Assembly: GCA_951813045.1 (NCBI GenBank)
Contig: CATOTF010000001.1
Coordinates: forward strand, 62,001-126,000
Length of the DNA: 64,000 bases
DNA from: an uncultured Rhizobiaceae bacterium
GTDB taxonomy: Bacteria > Pseudomonadota > Alphaproteobacteria > Rhizobiales > Rhizobiaceae
Direction of reading: 5' to 3'
This document shows, piece by piece, positions 28,004-36,672 of the stretch. Under the pieces are notes generated by a model, which saw only the letters and a list, made by a program, of their open reading frames with translations, searched no databases and was not told the DNA's origin. A program made the position numbers and the translations under genes. Position 1 is the stretch's first letter; each line of letters starts with the position of its first letter.

Positions 28004-28993
28004 ATGCTCGATTTCATTAAAGAACCTGCAAATGCCTTGGCTCTGACAACAGCCGTCGCGGTATTCGCAACGATTCTGGTACTGGTCATGCCGTTGCTGG
28101 CCAAAGATACCCTTGGCAGCCGCATGAAAAGTGTTGCTCTGGAACGTGATAAGCTACGGGCTCTGGAGCGGGCTCGAATGGTAAACGAATCAAAAGACAA
28201 GGCGCGCAAAGGGGCTAAGAAACGAGAACCCGGGGCGATCATCAAGCTCATTGTTGATAAATTGAATCTGCGAAAAGCGCTGGCGGACCAAAAGACAGAA
28301 GATGAACTAATTCAAGCCGGTTTCAGGGGTCAGTCCCCTTTGTTTATTTTCCTTGGACTGCGGTTTAGTTTACCATTTTTGTTTGGCGGCATCGCTGCGT
28401 TTTATTTTTTCTTCATCAGAACAGCTCTTCCGGATGACGGCAATATGCCGTTGTTATATTGCCTGGGCGCTGCATTTGCAGGATTCTATCTTCCGCTTTT
28501 TGCCGTTCGGCAGATCAAGGGAAACCGCCAGTTAAGTATCACAAAAGCCTGGCCTGACGCGTTAGATCTAAGTTTGATCTGCGTGGAATCCGGCATGAGT
28601 ATTGAAGCGGCGTTTCGAAAAGTAGCCTCAGAGATCGGAGCGCAATCGGTGGCACTCGCCGAGGAATTAATGATCACGACCGCCGAGTTATCATTCCTCC
28701 CCGAACGCAAGATGGCATATGATAATCTGACACAGCGAACCGGGTTGGAATCGGTGAAGAACGTTGTACTGTCACTCATTCAGTCTGAAAAGTACGGTAC
28801 GCCGCTTTCAAACGCACTTCGCGTATTGTCTCAGGAGAACAGGGATATTCGTATGAACCTGGCCGAGAAAAAGGCAGCATCGCTACCGCCAAAACTGACT
28901 GTTCCCATGATGGTGTGCTTTTTGCCCGCGCTATTTTGTGTGATTATGGGTCCGGCGGTTATTCGAAGCTACGCAACTTTTGCAGCCCAATAA
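28004..28993 (+). CDS. tadC: Tad pilus inner-membrane platform protein TadC
   Basis: A 329-residue T2SSF-family protein, the partner of TadB. It has an N-terminal membrane segment, a basic linker, two central hydrophobic segments (about 115-170) and a T2SSF domain with ICVESGMSIEAAFRKVASEI near 188. The C-terminus is again hydrophobic. The end of the gene lies 12 bases from a nitronate monooxygenase ATG, so the operon may read on. Confidence 0.94.
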   Translation: MLDFIKEPANALALTTAVAVFATILVLVMPLLAKDTLGSRMKSVALERDKLRALERARMVNESKDKARKGAKKREPGAIIKLIVDKLNLRKALADQKTEDELIQAGFRGQSPLFIFLGLRFSLPFLFGGIAAFYFFFIRTALPDDGNMPLLYCLGAAFAGFYLPLFAVRQIKGNRQLSITKAWPDALDLSLICVESGMSIEAAFRKVASEIGAQSVALAEELMITTAELSFLPERKMAYDNLTQRTGLESVKNVVLSLIQSEKYGTPLSNALRVLSQENRDIRMNLAEKKAASLPPKLTVPMMVCFLPALFCVIMGPAVIRSYATFAAQ

Positions 28994-29005
28994 TGCGTGC
29001 AAGAT

Positions 29006-29980
29006 ATGATCGAGACTAAATTAACGCGACTGCTGGGTCTTGATCATCCAATCATAAGTGCACCCATGGCATTTGCTGCTGGAGGTTCATTGGCCGCTGC
29101 AGTGACCAAAGCAGGCGGATTGGGTCTAATTGGTGGCGCTTATGGCGATAGCAGCTGGATTGCCGAACAATTTACCGCCTCTGGAAATACCCCGGTTGGA
29201 TGCGGGTTCATCACCTGGAATCTCGATAAGGCGCTTCTTACAAACCCTGACCTGTTGAGCTATATACTTCAGCGAAAACCGAGCGCGTTTTTCCTTTCCT
29301 TTGGGGACCCAGCGCCCCACGTCGAAACCATCCAAAACGCTAATATTCCGCTCATCTGTCAGGTACAGACAGTTCGTGATGCTAAACACGCGATTGATCT
29401 TGGTGTAGATGTCATCGTTGCCCAAGGGGCTGAGGCTGGTGGGCACGGGGAACGCAGGGCCACCATGACCCTGGTTCCCGAAGTCGCCGATTACATTGCA
29501 AAGTCCCAAACCAAATCGATACTGTGCGCTGCCGGTGGCATTGCGGACGGACGTGGACTGGCTGCAGCCCTTATGTTGGGCGCAGAAGGCGTGGTAATTG
29601 GCTCTCGTTTATGGGCAAGTGAAGAAGCGTTGGTCCATAAAAACATGCATGATGCCGCTTTAAAGGCGAGCGGTGATGATACCATTCGTTCAAGCGTTAT
29701 GGACATCGCTCGACATTTGGAGTGGCCACAACGTTACACCGCCCGGGTATTGAAAAATGCATTCACGGAACGTTGGCATGACGACATTCAGGGGCTGCTG
29801 AAATCAGCCGACGAGGAAGCACGGGCATGGAAGCAAGCCTGGGTCGAGGGCGAAACCCGGATCGCCAACACATTCGTGGGCGAGGCGACCGGTCTTATCG
29901 AGGATGTACGGCCTGTGGCTGAGCTTATCAGCAATATCGTCGATGAGGCGAAAACCTGCCTCAGGTCTTATCAGGTTTAG
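29006..29980 (+). CDS. Nitronate monooxygenase-like flavoprotein
   Basis: A 324-residue TIM-barrel FMN enzyme of the nitronate monooxygenase / 2-nitropropane dioxygenase family. Known members oxidise alkyl nitronates such as propionate 3-nitronate. Family features are APMAFAAGGSLAAAVTKAGG near residue 17, VIVAQGAEAGGHGE near 138, where the catalytic His of the AGGHG motif is seen, and the flavin-binding glycines AAGGIADGRGLAAALMLGA near 174. ATG at 29006 is used; a GTG at 28997 is also possible. It sits between tadC and the tadD-like gene and has no known link to pili. Its 3' end overlaps the convergent tadD gene by 20 bases. Confidence 0.88.
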   Translation: MIETKLTRLLGLDHPIISAPMAFAAGGSLAAAVTKAGGLGLIGGAYGDSSWIAEQFTASGNTPVGCGFITWNLDKALLTNPDLLSYILQRKPSAFFLSFGDPAPHVETIQNANIPLICQVQTVRDAKHAIDLGVDVIVAQGAEAGGHGERRATMTLVPEVADYIAKSQTKSILCAAGGIADGRGLAAALMLGAEGVVIGSRLWASEEALVHKNMHDAALKASGDDTIRSSVMDIARHLEWPQRYTARVLKNAFTERWHDDIQGLLKSADEEARAWKQAWVEGETRIANTFVGEATGLIEDVRPVAELISNIVDEAKTCLRSYQV

Positions 29981-30770
29981 CCTGTTTATCGTCTTTAAGT
30001 TGTTTCCAGGCATTCTGTTCTGACAGCATTTGACGTAGGAATGCTACATTTTCGCGTGCTTCTTGGGGTGGCAATTCGCCAGCTGCGACCTGTTCTGCCT
30101 GATCGAACCGACCCTGCAACCCAATGACAAGGGCAAGGTTCTGGCGTACACGACTATCAGCGCCCGGGCGTTCAATGGCCTGACGCAGGTAAGTTTCGGA
30201 GGCGCGTAAGTCCCCTGCCAACAGATAGGACATGCCTAGGTTTGACAGAACGGAAGGTTCCCCGGGCTTCAGGTCGAGCGCTTTTCGGTAAAGGAGGCGA
30301 GCCTGTTTGGGTTCACCAACCTGATCATATATTGCGCCTTCAGCTGACAGGAGTTTCCAATCCGGGTTATCGGGCGTTTGTGCCCGCTGGATTGTTTCAA
30401 GTGCTTTCTTTAAATTTCCAGCGCCTGCAAGGGCCTTGCCGTAAGCGCCCAATACCTGACGGTCTTCTGGATGGTGGATAGCAACCTGTTGCATGACGGC
30501 TAAGGCCTGTTCATTGCGATCAGTTGTGCGAAGAGCAGACGCAAACTGCAATCCGACAAGTTTGTCTTTTGGTTGCTTCTCATAGCGCTTTTGCCAGTAA
30601 TTTGTGGCCTGTCTCAACTCAGCCTGATTCATTTCTGAAACGGGTTTGCGCAGATTGGGTGGAATCGACCCGGTTGTCTGGCGGCTTGCGCAACCAGCCA
30701 ATGCGACTGTGACACATAACGCGACGGATATTGTCAACGCCCTTGGATTAAATGTGCTCATGGACTTCAT
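29961..30770 (-). CDS. tadD: TadD-like TPR lipoprotein
   Basis: A protein of about 269 residues with a lipoprotein signal (LAGC near residue 26) and tetratricopeptide repeats from about residue 60 to 220, such as GAYGKALAGAGNLKKALE and SNLGMSYLLAGDLRASETYL. TadD proteins act as pilotins for the secretin of the Tad system. Its place next to the pilus operon, though on the other strand, supports this. ATG at 30770 is chosen; a TTG at 30779 and an ATG at 30761 are also in frame. The gene is convergent with the preceding flavoprotein gene and overlaps its end. Confidence 0.87.
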   Translation of the reverse strand: MKSMSTFNPRALTISVALCVTVALAGCASRQTTGSIPPNLRKPVSEMNQAELRQATNYWQKRYEKQPKDKLVGLQFASALRTTDRNEQALAVMQQVAIHHPEDRQVLGAYGKALAGAGNLKKALETIQRAQTPDNPDWKLLSAEGAIYDQVGEPKQARLLYRKALDLKPGEPSVLSNLGMSYLLAGDLRASETYLRQAIERPGADSRVRQNLALVIGLQGRFDQAEQVAAGELPPQEARENVAFLRQMLSEQNAWKQLKDDKQAKPDKT

Positions 30771-30841
30771 TAATCTCAACCCCAGGTTGATTATTCTGGC
30801 GTTGAAAAAATTCCCTACCGCCTCCTTAAAGAAATATTCTG

Positions 30842-30870
30842 TTAACCCTAATGGATGGTTAATATGGTTA
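30842..30870. promoter_or_regulatory. TTAACC-rich motif cluster upstream of tadD
   Basis: On the minus strand TTAACCAT (30855-30862) is followed by a second TTAAC (30842-30846). ATGGTTA recurs at 30864-30870. These resemble CtrA half-sites. They lie in the 150-base divergent gap between the tadD-like gene and the aminopeptidase gene. Confidence 0.3.
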
Positions 30871-30920
30871 GACTGGGGACCTATTGACCCACAAAAGTTA
30901 CCTTATATTGAAAGCCCATC

Positions 30921-32303
30921 ATGTTTCTGCACACTGACCCCAAACGCCATTTCAGCCGTCCGTCGAAAAATGCTGTCCCGATACGAATTTTGACAGGTGC
31001 AGAATGGACTTCAAAGAAAAATGGATTGGCGAAACTAACCGTTGATTGGGCAAAAAATGCGGGGTTCAAAGCCGCAAGTGGCCAGTTCTGTTTGATACCG
31101 GGGAATGATGGTTCGATTTCCCAGGTACTATTCGGAATTGGCAGCGGGCAAGGGCAGGGCAAGTCCATGCTCCACGCGAAATTGGCGCGCGTGCTGCCCT
31201 CCGGAACATATGTGCTGGTGGGTGAACGCAGCGATCCGGCGATGGATCAACTGGCCTGGGCAATGGGTGGTTATTCCTTCGATCTTTATCGGGAAAGAAA
31301 GCATGCAAGTCCAAAGCTTGCAGCGCCCAAAAATTCCAGTGCGGAATTCCTGGCGCAAGCGGTGTTTCTAACCCGTGATCTCATCAATACACCGGCAAAT
31401 GACATGGGGCCCGATGCTATGGAGGCCGCGTTTAGAAAGTTAAGTACTTTCCACAAGGCAAAGACAACCGTCATTAAGGGTGATGCCCTTTTGAAAAAGA
31501 ACTTTCCCATGGTCCATGCCGTGGGGCGTGCAAGTGATCAGGCTCCGCGTGTTCTGGATCTGAAATGGGGAAATGCAAAACATCGTAAAATCACGCTTGT
31601 GGGCAAGGGTGTGACATTTGATACGGGCGGTTTAAACATCAAGCCTGGTGGTTCCATGGCTTTGATGAAAAAGGATATGGGGGGCGCTGCAAATGTCATG
31701 GGCCTCGCCCATATGATTATGGCGGCAAAATTACCGGTTCGTTTACGCCTGATTGTCGGGGCGGTCGAAAATTCCATATCCGGTAATGCATTCAGACCCG
31801 GGGATATTCTAAACAGCCGAAAAGGGTTGACCGTAGAGATCGGTAATACTGATGCAGAAGGCCGATTGGTACTCGGTGATTGTCTTGCTTGGGCTGATGA
31901 AGAAAAACCGGACCTATTGTTGGATATGGCTACCCTGACCGGCGCTGCGCGCGTCGCGCTGGGGCCTGATCTGCCACCTTATTACACCAATGTCGATGAG
32001 TTTTCTTCTTTGCTTGATGGGCAGGCAATGTCCATAAATGACCCTCTTTGGCGTATGCCATTGTGGGATCCGTACCAGTCGATGTTGTCGTCTAAAATTG
32101 CGAACGTAAATCATATTTCGTCCGGTGGTTTTGCTGGTTCAATCACGGCAGCCCTGTTTCTCTCCCGTTTTGTGGAGAATGCAAAAACATGGGCGCATTT
32201 TGATATATTTGGTTGGGTGCCGTCTGAAAAACCTTGGGCTCCAATAGGCGGTGAGGCGCAAGGGATAAGGGCGCTGTTTGAAGTTATAAAAACGACTTCG
32301 TAA
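30921..32303 (+). CDS. M17-family leucyl aminopeptidase
   Basis: A 460-residue cytoplasmic metallo-aminopeptidase of the PepA/PepB family, removing N-terminal residues from peptides. The two-metal site is visible: K229 and D234 in VGKGVTFDTGG, D252 in MKKDMGG, and D311 and E313 in the signature NTDAEGRL, with R315 as catalytic arginine and K241 as catalytic lysine. The N-terminal domain is short and diverged, and the length is below the 500 residues of E. coli PepA, matching PepB-like forms. The following MarR and NlpC/P60 genes read in the same direction. Confidence 0.93.
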   Translation: MFLHTDPKRHFSRPSKNAVPIRILTGAEWTSKKNGLAKLTVDWAKNAGFKAASGQFCLIPGNDGSISQVLFGIGSGQGQGKSMLHAKLARVLPSGTYVLVGERSDPAMDQLAWAMGGYSFDLYRERKHASPKLAAPKNSSAEFLAQAVFLTRDLINTPANDMGPDAMEAAFRKLSTFHKAKTTVIKGDALLKKNFPMVHAVGRASDQAPRVLDLKWGNAKHRKITLVGKGVTFDTGGLNIKPGGSMALMKKDMGGAANVMGLAHMIMAAKLPVRLRLIVGAVENSISGNAFRPGDILNSRKGLTVEIGNTDAEGRLVLGDCLAWADEEKPDLLLDMATLTGAARVALGPDLPPYYTNVDEFSSLLDGQAMSINDPLWRMPLWDPYQSMLSSKIANVNHISSGGFAGSITAALFLSRFVENAKTWAHFDIFGWVPSEKPWAPIGGEAQGIRALFEVIKTTS

Positions 32304-32354
32304 AACCATCGTATATGTTACACTGTTTCACAACCGAAACATTTGAGCAGGGCC

Positions 32355-32699
32355 ATGGTTGATCTCAAGTCCGGGCAGGCGTTAAGTCTTTGGCAAAAAT
32401 CCATGTTAGAGCAGGTTCGCGGGTCGGACCCGGACCTAACCGTCCGCCAGCTCGCCATCCTGTTGACTGTATACCTCGACCCGCCTCCTCATACCGTTCG
32501 GGGGCTTGCATCTCACCTGAATGTCACCAAACCTGTGATAACCAGGGCTTTGGATACGATGGGGATCATGGGATTGGTGGCGCGGCGCCGCGACGAACGG
32601 GACCGTCGTAATGTTCTCATTCAACGCACGGTAAAAGGGTCCGAATATCTCGAGCGACTAGGTGACTTAGTGGTCGAACAGGCAAGGGAGATCGGGTGA
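32355..32699 (+). CDS. MarR-family transcriptional regulator
   Basis: A 114-residue winged-helix protein of the MarR type. The recognition region is TVRGLASHLNVTKPVITRALDTMG, followed by the wing LVARRRDERDRRNVLIQRT with the conserved Asp-Arg pair. It is short, with reduced dimerisation helices. ATG at 32355 is chosen over an upstream TTG at 32343. Its TGA overlaps the ATG of the NlpC/P60 gene (TGATG), so the two are translationally coupled. The target is unknown. Confidence 0.88.
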   Translation: MVDLKSGQALSLWQKSMLEQVRGSDPDLTVRQLAILLTVYLDPPPHTVRGLASHLNVTKPVITRALDTMGIMGLVARRRDERDRRNVLIQRTVKGSEYLERLGDLVVEQAREIG

Positions 32700-33571
32700 T
32701 GACCGGTACCAAATCACGGCTTGACCCGCGGCTGAATGCATATCGTGCGGATCTCGCCGATAGCAAACTAAAAAGCAAAGTGGGCGCCAAAGCCTATGCC
32801 AACGGCGAACGGTACCGCGTTGCCGCGCATTTTGCGGATATATTTAAAGATCGCGATGAGGCGACAGGTCTTCAGGCACAAATTCTCTACGGCCACGATG
32901 TGACCGTATTTGAACAATTGGACGGATGGTCCTGGGTACAAGCCTGCGGAGACGGGTATGTCGGATATGTGCGCAGTTCCACCCTGCACCCAGCGCAAGG
33001 GTTATTGGAACCAACGCACATGGTCAAAGCACCGCGAACATTTATATACCCCGGCCCGGACCTAAAGAGCCATCGGGTTGGCTATTTGTCGATTGGATCA
33101 AAGCTTGTGGTTGTTGATTTCACCACGACGCGGGGAACGGAGTATGCACTTTTGAACACCGGCGAGGCCGTAATCGCCGGTCATTTAATCCCAGTGGATA
33201 GATTGGAAAGTGACCCGGTCACAGTCGCACAAACTTTGTTGCATGCGCCTTATCTGTGGGGTGGCAACACCGGATTTGGATTGGATTGCTCCGGCCTTGT
33301 GTCAATAGCGAATTTACTGTGTGGCCGGACTGTACTGCGCGATTCAGATATGCAGGCCACCAGCATTGGCACCCGGCTTGATACGAATTACAAGAATCTG
33401 CAACGCGGCGATCTTGTTTTTTGGAACGGCCACGTGGGCATGATGATCGACAATCAATTCCTGCTCCACGCCAACGGGAACACGATGGATGTTGCGCTTG
33501 AAAAGCTATCTGATGCGATCGAACGTATCGGGTATCTCTATGATCAGCCAACTGGTGCGCGCCGGCCGTAA
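32699..33571 (+). CDS. NlpC/P60 (C40) cell-wall hydrolase with SH3 domains
   Basis: A 290-residue protein with two SH3-like domains (about residues 35-100 and 105-165) and a C-terminal NlpC/P60 cysteine peptidase domain. Such enzymes cleave gamma-D-glutamyl-diaminopimelate links in peptidoglycan stems. The catalytic Cys is C197 in GLDCSGLVS; the His residues are H245 (NGHVGMM) and H257 (LLHANG). No signal peptide is seen, so it may work on muropeptides during cytoplasmic recycling, or it may be exported by another route. Coupling to the MarR gene and the aminopeptidase gene upstream suggests a peptide-recycling unit; this is inference. Confidence 0.9.
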   Translation: MTGTKSRLDPRLNAYRADLADSKLKSKVGAKAYANGERYRVAAHFADIFKDRDEATGLQAQILYGHDVTVFEQLDGWSWVQACGDGYVGYVRSSTLHPAQGLLEPTHMVKAPRTFIYPGPDLKSHRVGYLSIGSKLVVVDFTTTRGTEYALLNTGEAVIAGHLIPVDRLESDPVTVAQTLLHAPYLWGGNTGFGLDCSGLVSIANLLCGRTVLRDSDMQATSIGTRLDTNYKNLQRGDLVFWNGHVGMMIDNQFLLHANGNTMDVALEKLSDAIERIGYLYDQPTGARRP

Positions 33572-33732
33572 GGGTTCAATTACGAACCTGATGTAGGTAA
33601 CCCGACTGAGTCTCGCGCTGGTGGGGAGGCAGCAGAAGCGTCGTTGATGCCAGTGGATGGGTTGATGAAAAATATCCCATCTTAACAATGGTTAATCATG
33701 CGTATCTTGCACCAAACAGAAAATAGTTTTTG

Positions 33733-33757
33733 ACCTCCCCAGTGAAAGGGGAGGTCG
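33733..33757. terminator. Perfect hairpin between NlpC/P60 and rpsA 3' ends
   Basis: GACCTCCCC and GGGGAGGTC form a perfect nine-base-pair stem with a seven-base loop, between convergent genes. A T-run lies before the stem on the plus strand, and no T-run follows on either side. It probably protects the rpsA transcript end or blocks read-through from both sides. Confidence 0.6.
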
Positions 33758-33789
33758 ATTCATTAATACCGTAAAAGCGGTCTAACAGC

Positions 33790-35496
33790 CTAGCTCTCGT
33801 CGCCGTCGCGGTCTTTCAGTGCTGCACCCAGGATATCACCCAGTGATGCACCGGAGTCCGATGAACCGTATTGTTTAACGGCCTCTTTCTCTTCAGCAAT
33901 TTCCAGCGCCTTGATGGACAGATTGACCTTGCGGTTTTTCTTGTCGAACAGGATGACGCGGGCATCGATCTTCTGACCAACGGAGAAACGCTCCGGGCGC
34001 TGCTCGTCGCGGTCGCGGGAAAGGTCGTGGCGTTTTACGAAAGCTTCGATGTCGGTGTCGACAATCTTCACTTCCAGACCACCGTCTGTGACTTTCAGAA
34101 CTTCAGCGGTAACGATTGAGTTCTTGCGGATCTCGCCGCCTTCACCACCGTCCATCGGATCAGCACCGTCGAGTTGTTTGATACCGAGCGAGATACGCTC
34201 TTTATCAACATCAACATCAAGAACAACGGCTTTCACCATGTCGCCCTTGTTGAAGCTTTCGATGGCTTCCTCGCCGGACAGGTTCCAGTCTAGATCGGAA
34301 AGGTGGACCATGCCGTCAACATCACCATCAAGGCCGATGAACAGACCGAACTCGGTTTTGTTCTTCACTTCGCCTTCAACAACAGTGCCCTGCGGGAACT
34401 GATCAGCAAACGTATCCCAAGGATTGGACAGGTTCTGTTTCAGGCCGAGTGAAATACGGCGCTTGGAAGGATCAACTTCCAGAACAACAACTTCAACTTC
34501 CTGAGACGTGGCAACGATTTTACCCGGGTGCACGTTCTTCTTTGTCCAGGACATTTCAGAAACGTGGATAAGGCCTTCGATACCCGGTTCAAGCTCAACA
34601 AATGCACCGTAATCGGTGATGTTGGTGATGCGGCCAATAACCTTGGTTTCAATCGGATATTTTGCACCGATTGCATCCCATGGGTCGCTTTCCAGCTGTT
34701 TCATGCCAAGGGAAATACGATGTGTATCCTGATTGACGCGGATGATCTGCACCTTGACCGTTTGACCGATGGTCAAAACTTCGGTCGGGTGGTTGACCCG
34801 GCGCCATGCCATATCGGTCACGTGAAGTAGACCGTCGATACCACCGAGGTCAACGAACGCACCGTAATCGGTGATGTTCTTGACGACGCCTTCAACGACC
34901 TGACCTTCTTCAAGGTTTTGGACGATTTCTGAACGCTGTTCCGCGCGGCTCTCTTCCAGAACTGTACGGCGGGAGACAACGATGTTGCCGCGGCGACGGT
35001 CCATTTTCAAAATCTGGAAAGGTTGCGGTGTGTTCATCAAAGGCGTGACGTCGCGGATTGGACGAATGTCCACCTGCGAGCGCGGCAGGAACGCTGTTGC
35101 GCCATCCAGATCGACGGTGAAACCACCTTTGACCTGATTGAAGATCGTACCTTCGACGCGTTCTTCCGCTTCGAATTTCTTTTCGAGCTTGACCCAGCTC
35201 TCTTCACGGCGTGCCTTGTCGCGGGACAGAACAGCTTCGCCCATCGCGTTTTCAACACGCTCGAGGTAAACTTCAACTGTATCGCCGACTTTCAGTCCGC
35301 CTTCTTTGGCTTGTGCGCCAAATTCTTTAAGGGCGACGCGACCTTCTACTTTCAGGCCTGCGTCGATGATTGCCATGTCTTTTTCGATGGCAGTCACAAC
35401 GCCTTCGACAACTGTACCTTCCTGAATGGAATTGTTGGCGAGGGATTCGTCCAGGAGGGCTTCGAAGTCCTCCATTGATGGGTTCATATCTGACAT
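33790..35496 (-). CDS. rpsA: 30S ribosomal protein S1
   Basis: A 568-residue protein with six S1 RNA-binding repeats, starting near residues 28, 113, 198, 283, 370 and 455. The repeats show the conserved G-x-F/I-V motifs, such as YGAFVDLGGIDGLLHVTDMAW and YGAFVELEPGIEGLIHVSEMSW. S1 binds mRNA and promotes initiation on structured or weak leaders. The length and repeat number match those of alpha- and gammaproteobacteria. cmk lies upstream in the same direction, about 230 bases away, as is usual. The gap in between is gene-free and carries the S1 leader. Confidence 0.97.
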   Translation of the reverse strand: MSDMNPSMEDFEALLDESLANNSIQEGTVVEGVVTAIEKDMAIIDAGLKVEGRVALKEFGAQAKEGGLKVGDTVEVYLERVENAMGEAVLSRDKARREESWVKLEKKFEAEERVEGTIFNQVKGGFTVDLDGATAFLPRSQVDIRPIRDVTPLMNTPQPFQILKMDRRRGNIVVSRRTVLEESRAEQRSEIVQNLEEGQVVEGVVKNITDYGAFVDLGGIDGLLHVTDMAWRRVNHPTEVLTIGQTVKVQIIRVNQDTHRISLGMKQLESDPWDAIGAKYPIETKVIGRITNITDYGAFVELEPGIEGLIHVSEMSWTKKNVHPGKIVATSQEVEVVVLEVDPSKRRISLGLKQNLSNPWDTFADQFPQGTVVEGEVKNKTEFGLFIGLDGDVDGMVHLSDLDWNLSGEEAIESFNKGDMVKAVVLDVDVDKERISLGIKQLDGADPMDGGEGGEIRKNSIVTAEVLKVTDGGLEVKIVDTDIEAFVKRHDLSRDRDEQRPERFSVGQKIDARVILFDKKNRKVNLSIKALEIAEEKEAVKQYGSSDSGASLGDILGAALKDRDGDES

Positions 35497-35729
35497 TTAT
35501 GCTCCAAAATCCGCGCTTTTCGAAAAAGCTGCGAATGTGCACCGGGTTAGTGTTTCATGGTCGGCTGGTCTCGCCCCGCTTTCGTTTGGTGAAAGCTTTC
35601 CGCAAATGCGGTTGGGTGCAAAAGAGCGAAAGGCCGGTTTGCTATAGTGTTATCAAGTTGGGAGTGAAGCGTGTAAGCTTCAAATCGGGCATCAGCCTTT
35701 TGGGGCGAGACCCGGCAACTCAAACATGT

Positions 35730-36380
35730 TTACGCCAGCTGAGCCTGTTTAACAATGCTCAATGCCTTTGCGAACGCGGTTTCTATATCCATTTGTGACG
35801 TATCGAGCAAGTGGGCATCTTCTGCCGGTTTCAACGGACTGTCAGCACGGCCCATATCCCGCTCGTCACGTTTTTTAATATCAGTGAGAATTGTCTCATA
35901 TTCCGCTTCAATTCCCGAAAGATTCCCCCGCTCCTGAATTTCAAGCCATCGCCGCCGCGCCCGTTCTTGCGGAGAAGCCGTCACATAAAGCTTCACCTGC
36001 GCATCGGGGCAAACCACGGTGCCAATATCACGCCCGTCCAGAACCGCACCGGGAAGCGTATTGGCAAAAGCCTTTTGCTGTTCCACCAACGTGACCCGCA
36101 CGTAGGGCATGATAGCGACTTTCGAAGCCGCTTCACCGATGGTGTGTACGGCCAGAACATTGCGGTCGAGCTTTCCCAGATCAATCGATTTCGCAGCATC
36201 AACGGCCACATCCTCATCATCCAACGGCTTTCCTGATTCCAGCAACGCATGGGCAACCGCACGATAAGTCAGCCCCGTATCAAGATGTGGCAGGTCAAAC
36301 CGCGCTGCCAATTTACGAGACAAAGTGCCTTTGCCGGAAGCGGCTGGGCCATCAATGGCGATGATGAAAGGTTGGGTCAT
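35730..36380 (-). CDS. cmk: Cytidylate kinase
   Basis: A 216-residue NMP kinase that phosphorylates CMP and dCMP with ATP. The P-loop is GPAASGKG at residues 11-18. [10 protein letters not shown] near 36 is the CMP-binding segment, and [13 protein letters not shown] near 114 is the family motif. R-rich [12 protein letters not shown] near 142 is the lid. The gene is followed by rpsA on the same strand, a common pairing. The partner aroA is not upstream here; about 290 bases without a gene separate it from the next gene at 36673. Confidence 0.96.
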   Translation of the reverse strand: MTQPFIIAIDGPAASGKGTLSRKLAARFDLPHLDTGLTYRAVAHALLESGKPLDDEDVAVDAAKSIDLGKLDRNVLAVHTIGEAASKVAIMPYVRVTLVEQQKAFANTLPGAVLDGRDIGTVVCPDAQVKLYVTASPQERARRRWLEIQERGNLSGIEAEYETILTDIKKRDERDMGRADSPLKPAEDAHLLDTSQMDIETAFAKALSIVKQAQLA

Positions 36381-36672
36381 GGGGGCGGATTAGCGGAATG
36401 GAGGCGGGGATGCAAATGGTGAAATCGGTGTTGCCCGACCTTCGACGAATGATGGCTCAGAGCCCTCCTACCGTTTTCGACTTTGTCGCTCGTTGAGTAT
36501 CTATTTACAGCGGTACTCGGAAAGATCGTTCAATGGAGACATTGGGCATTAAATTATTCAAATCAATTGAGACGGAAGGATACACCGGTTTCTTGGAAGG
36601 CGTATCAAATTTCAAGCTGGACAGCTCTTTCAACGACAAAACAGGATCGATTCCACCCGCTTTGCAGACCGT

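Noticed and set aside
35497-35729. Possible structured leader of rpsA with regulatory RNA
   Set aside because: An S1 autoregulatory leader is expected, but I could not find a clear conserved structure by eye.
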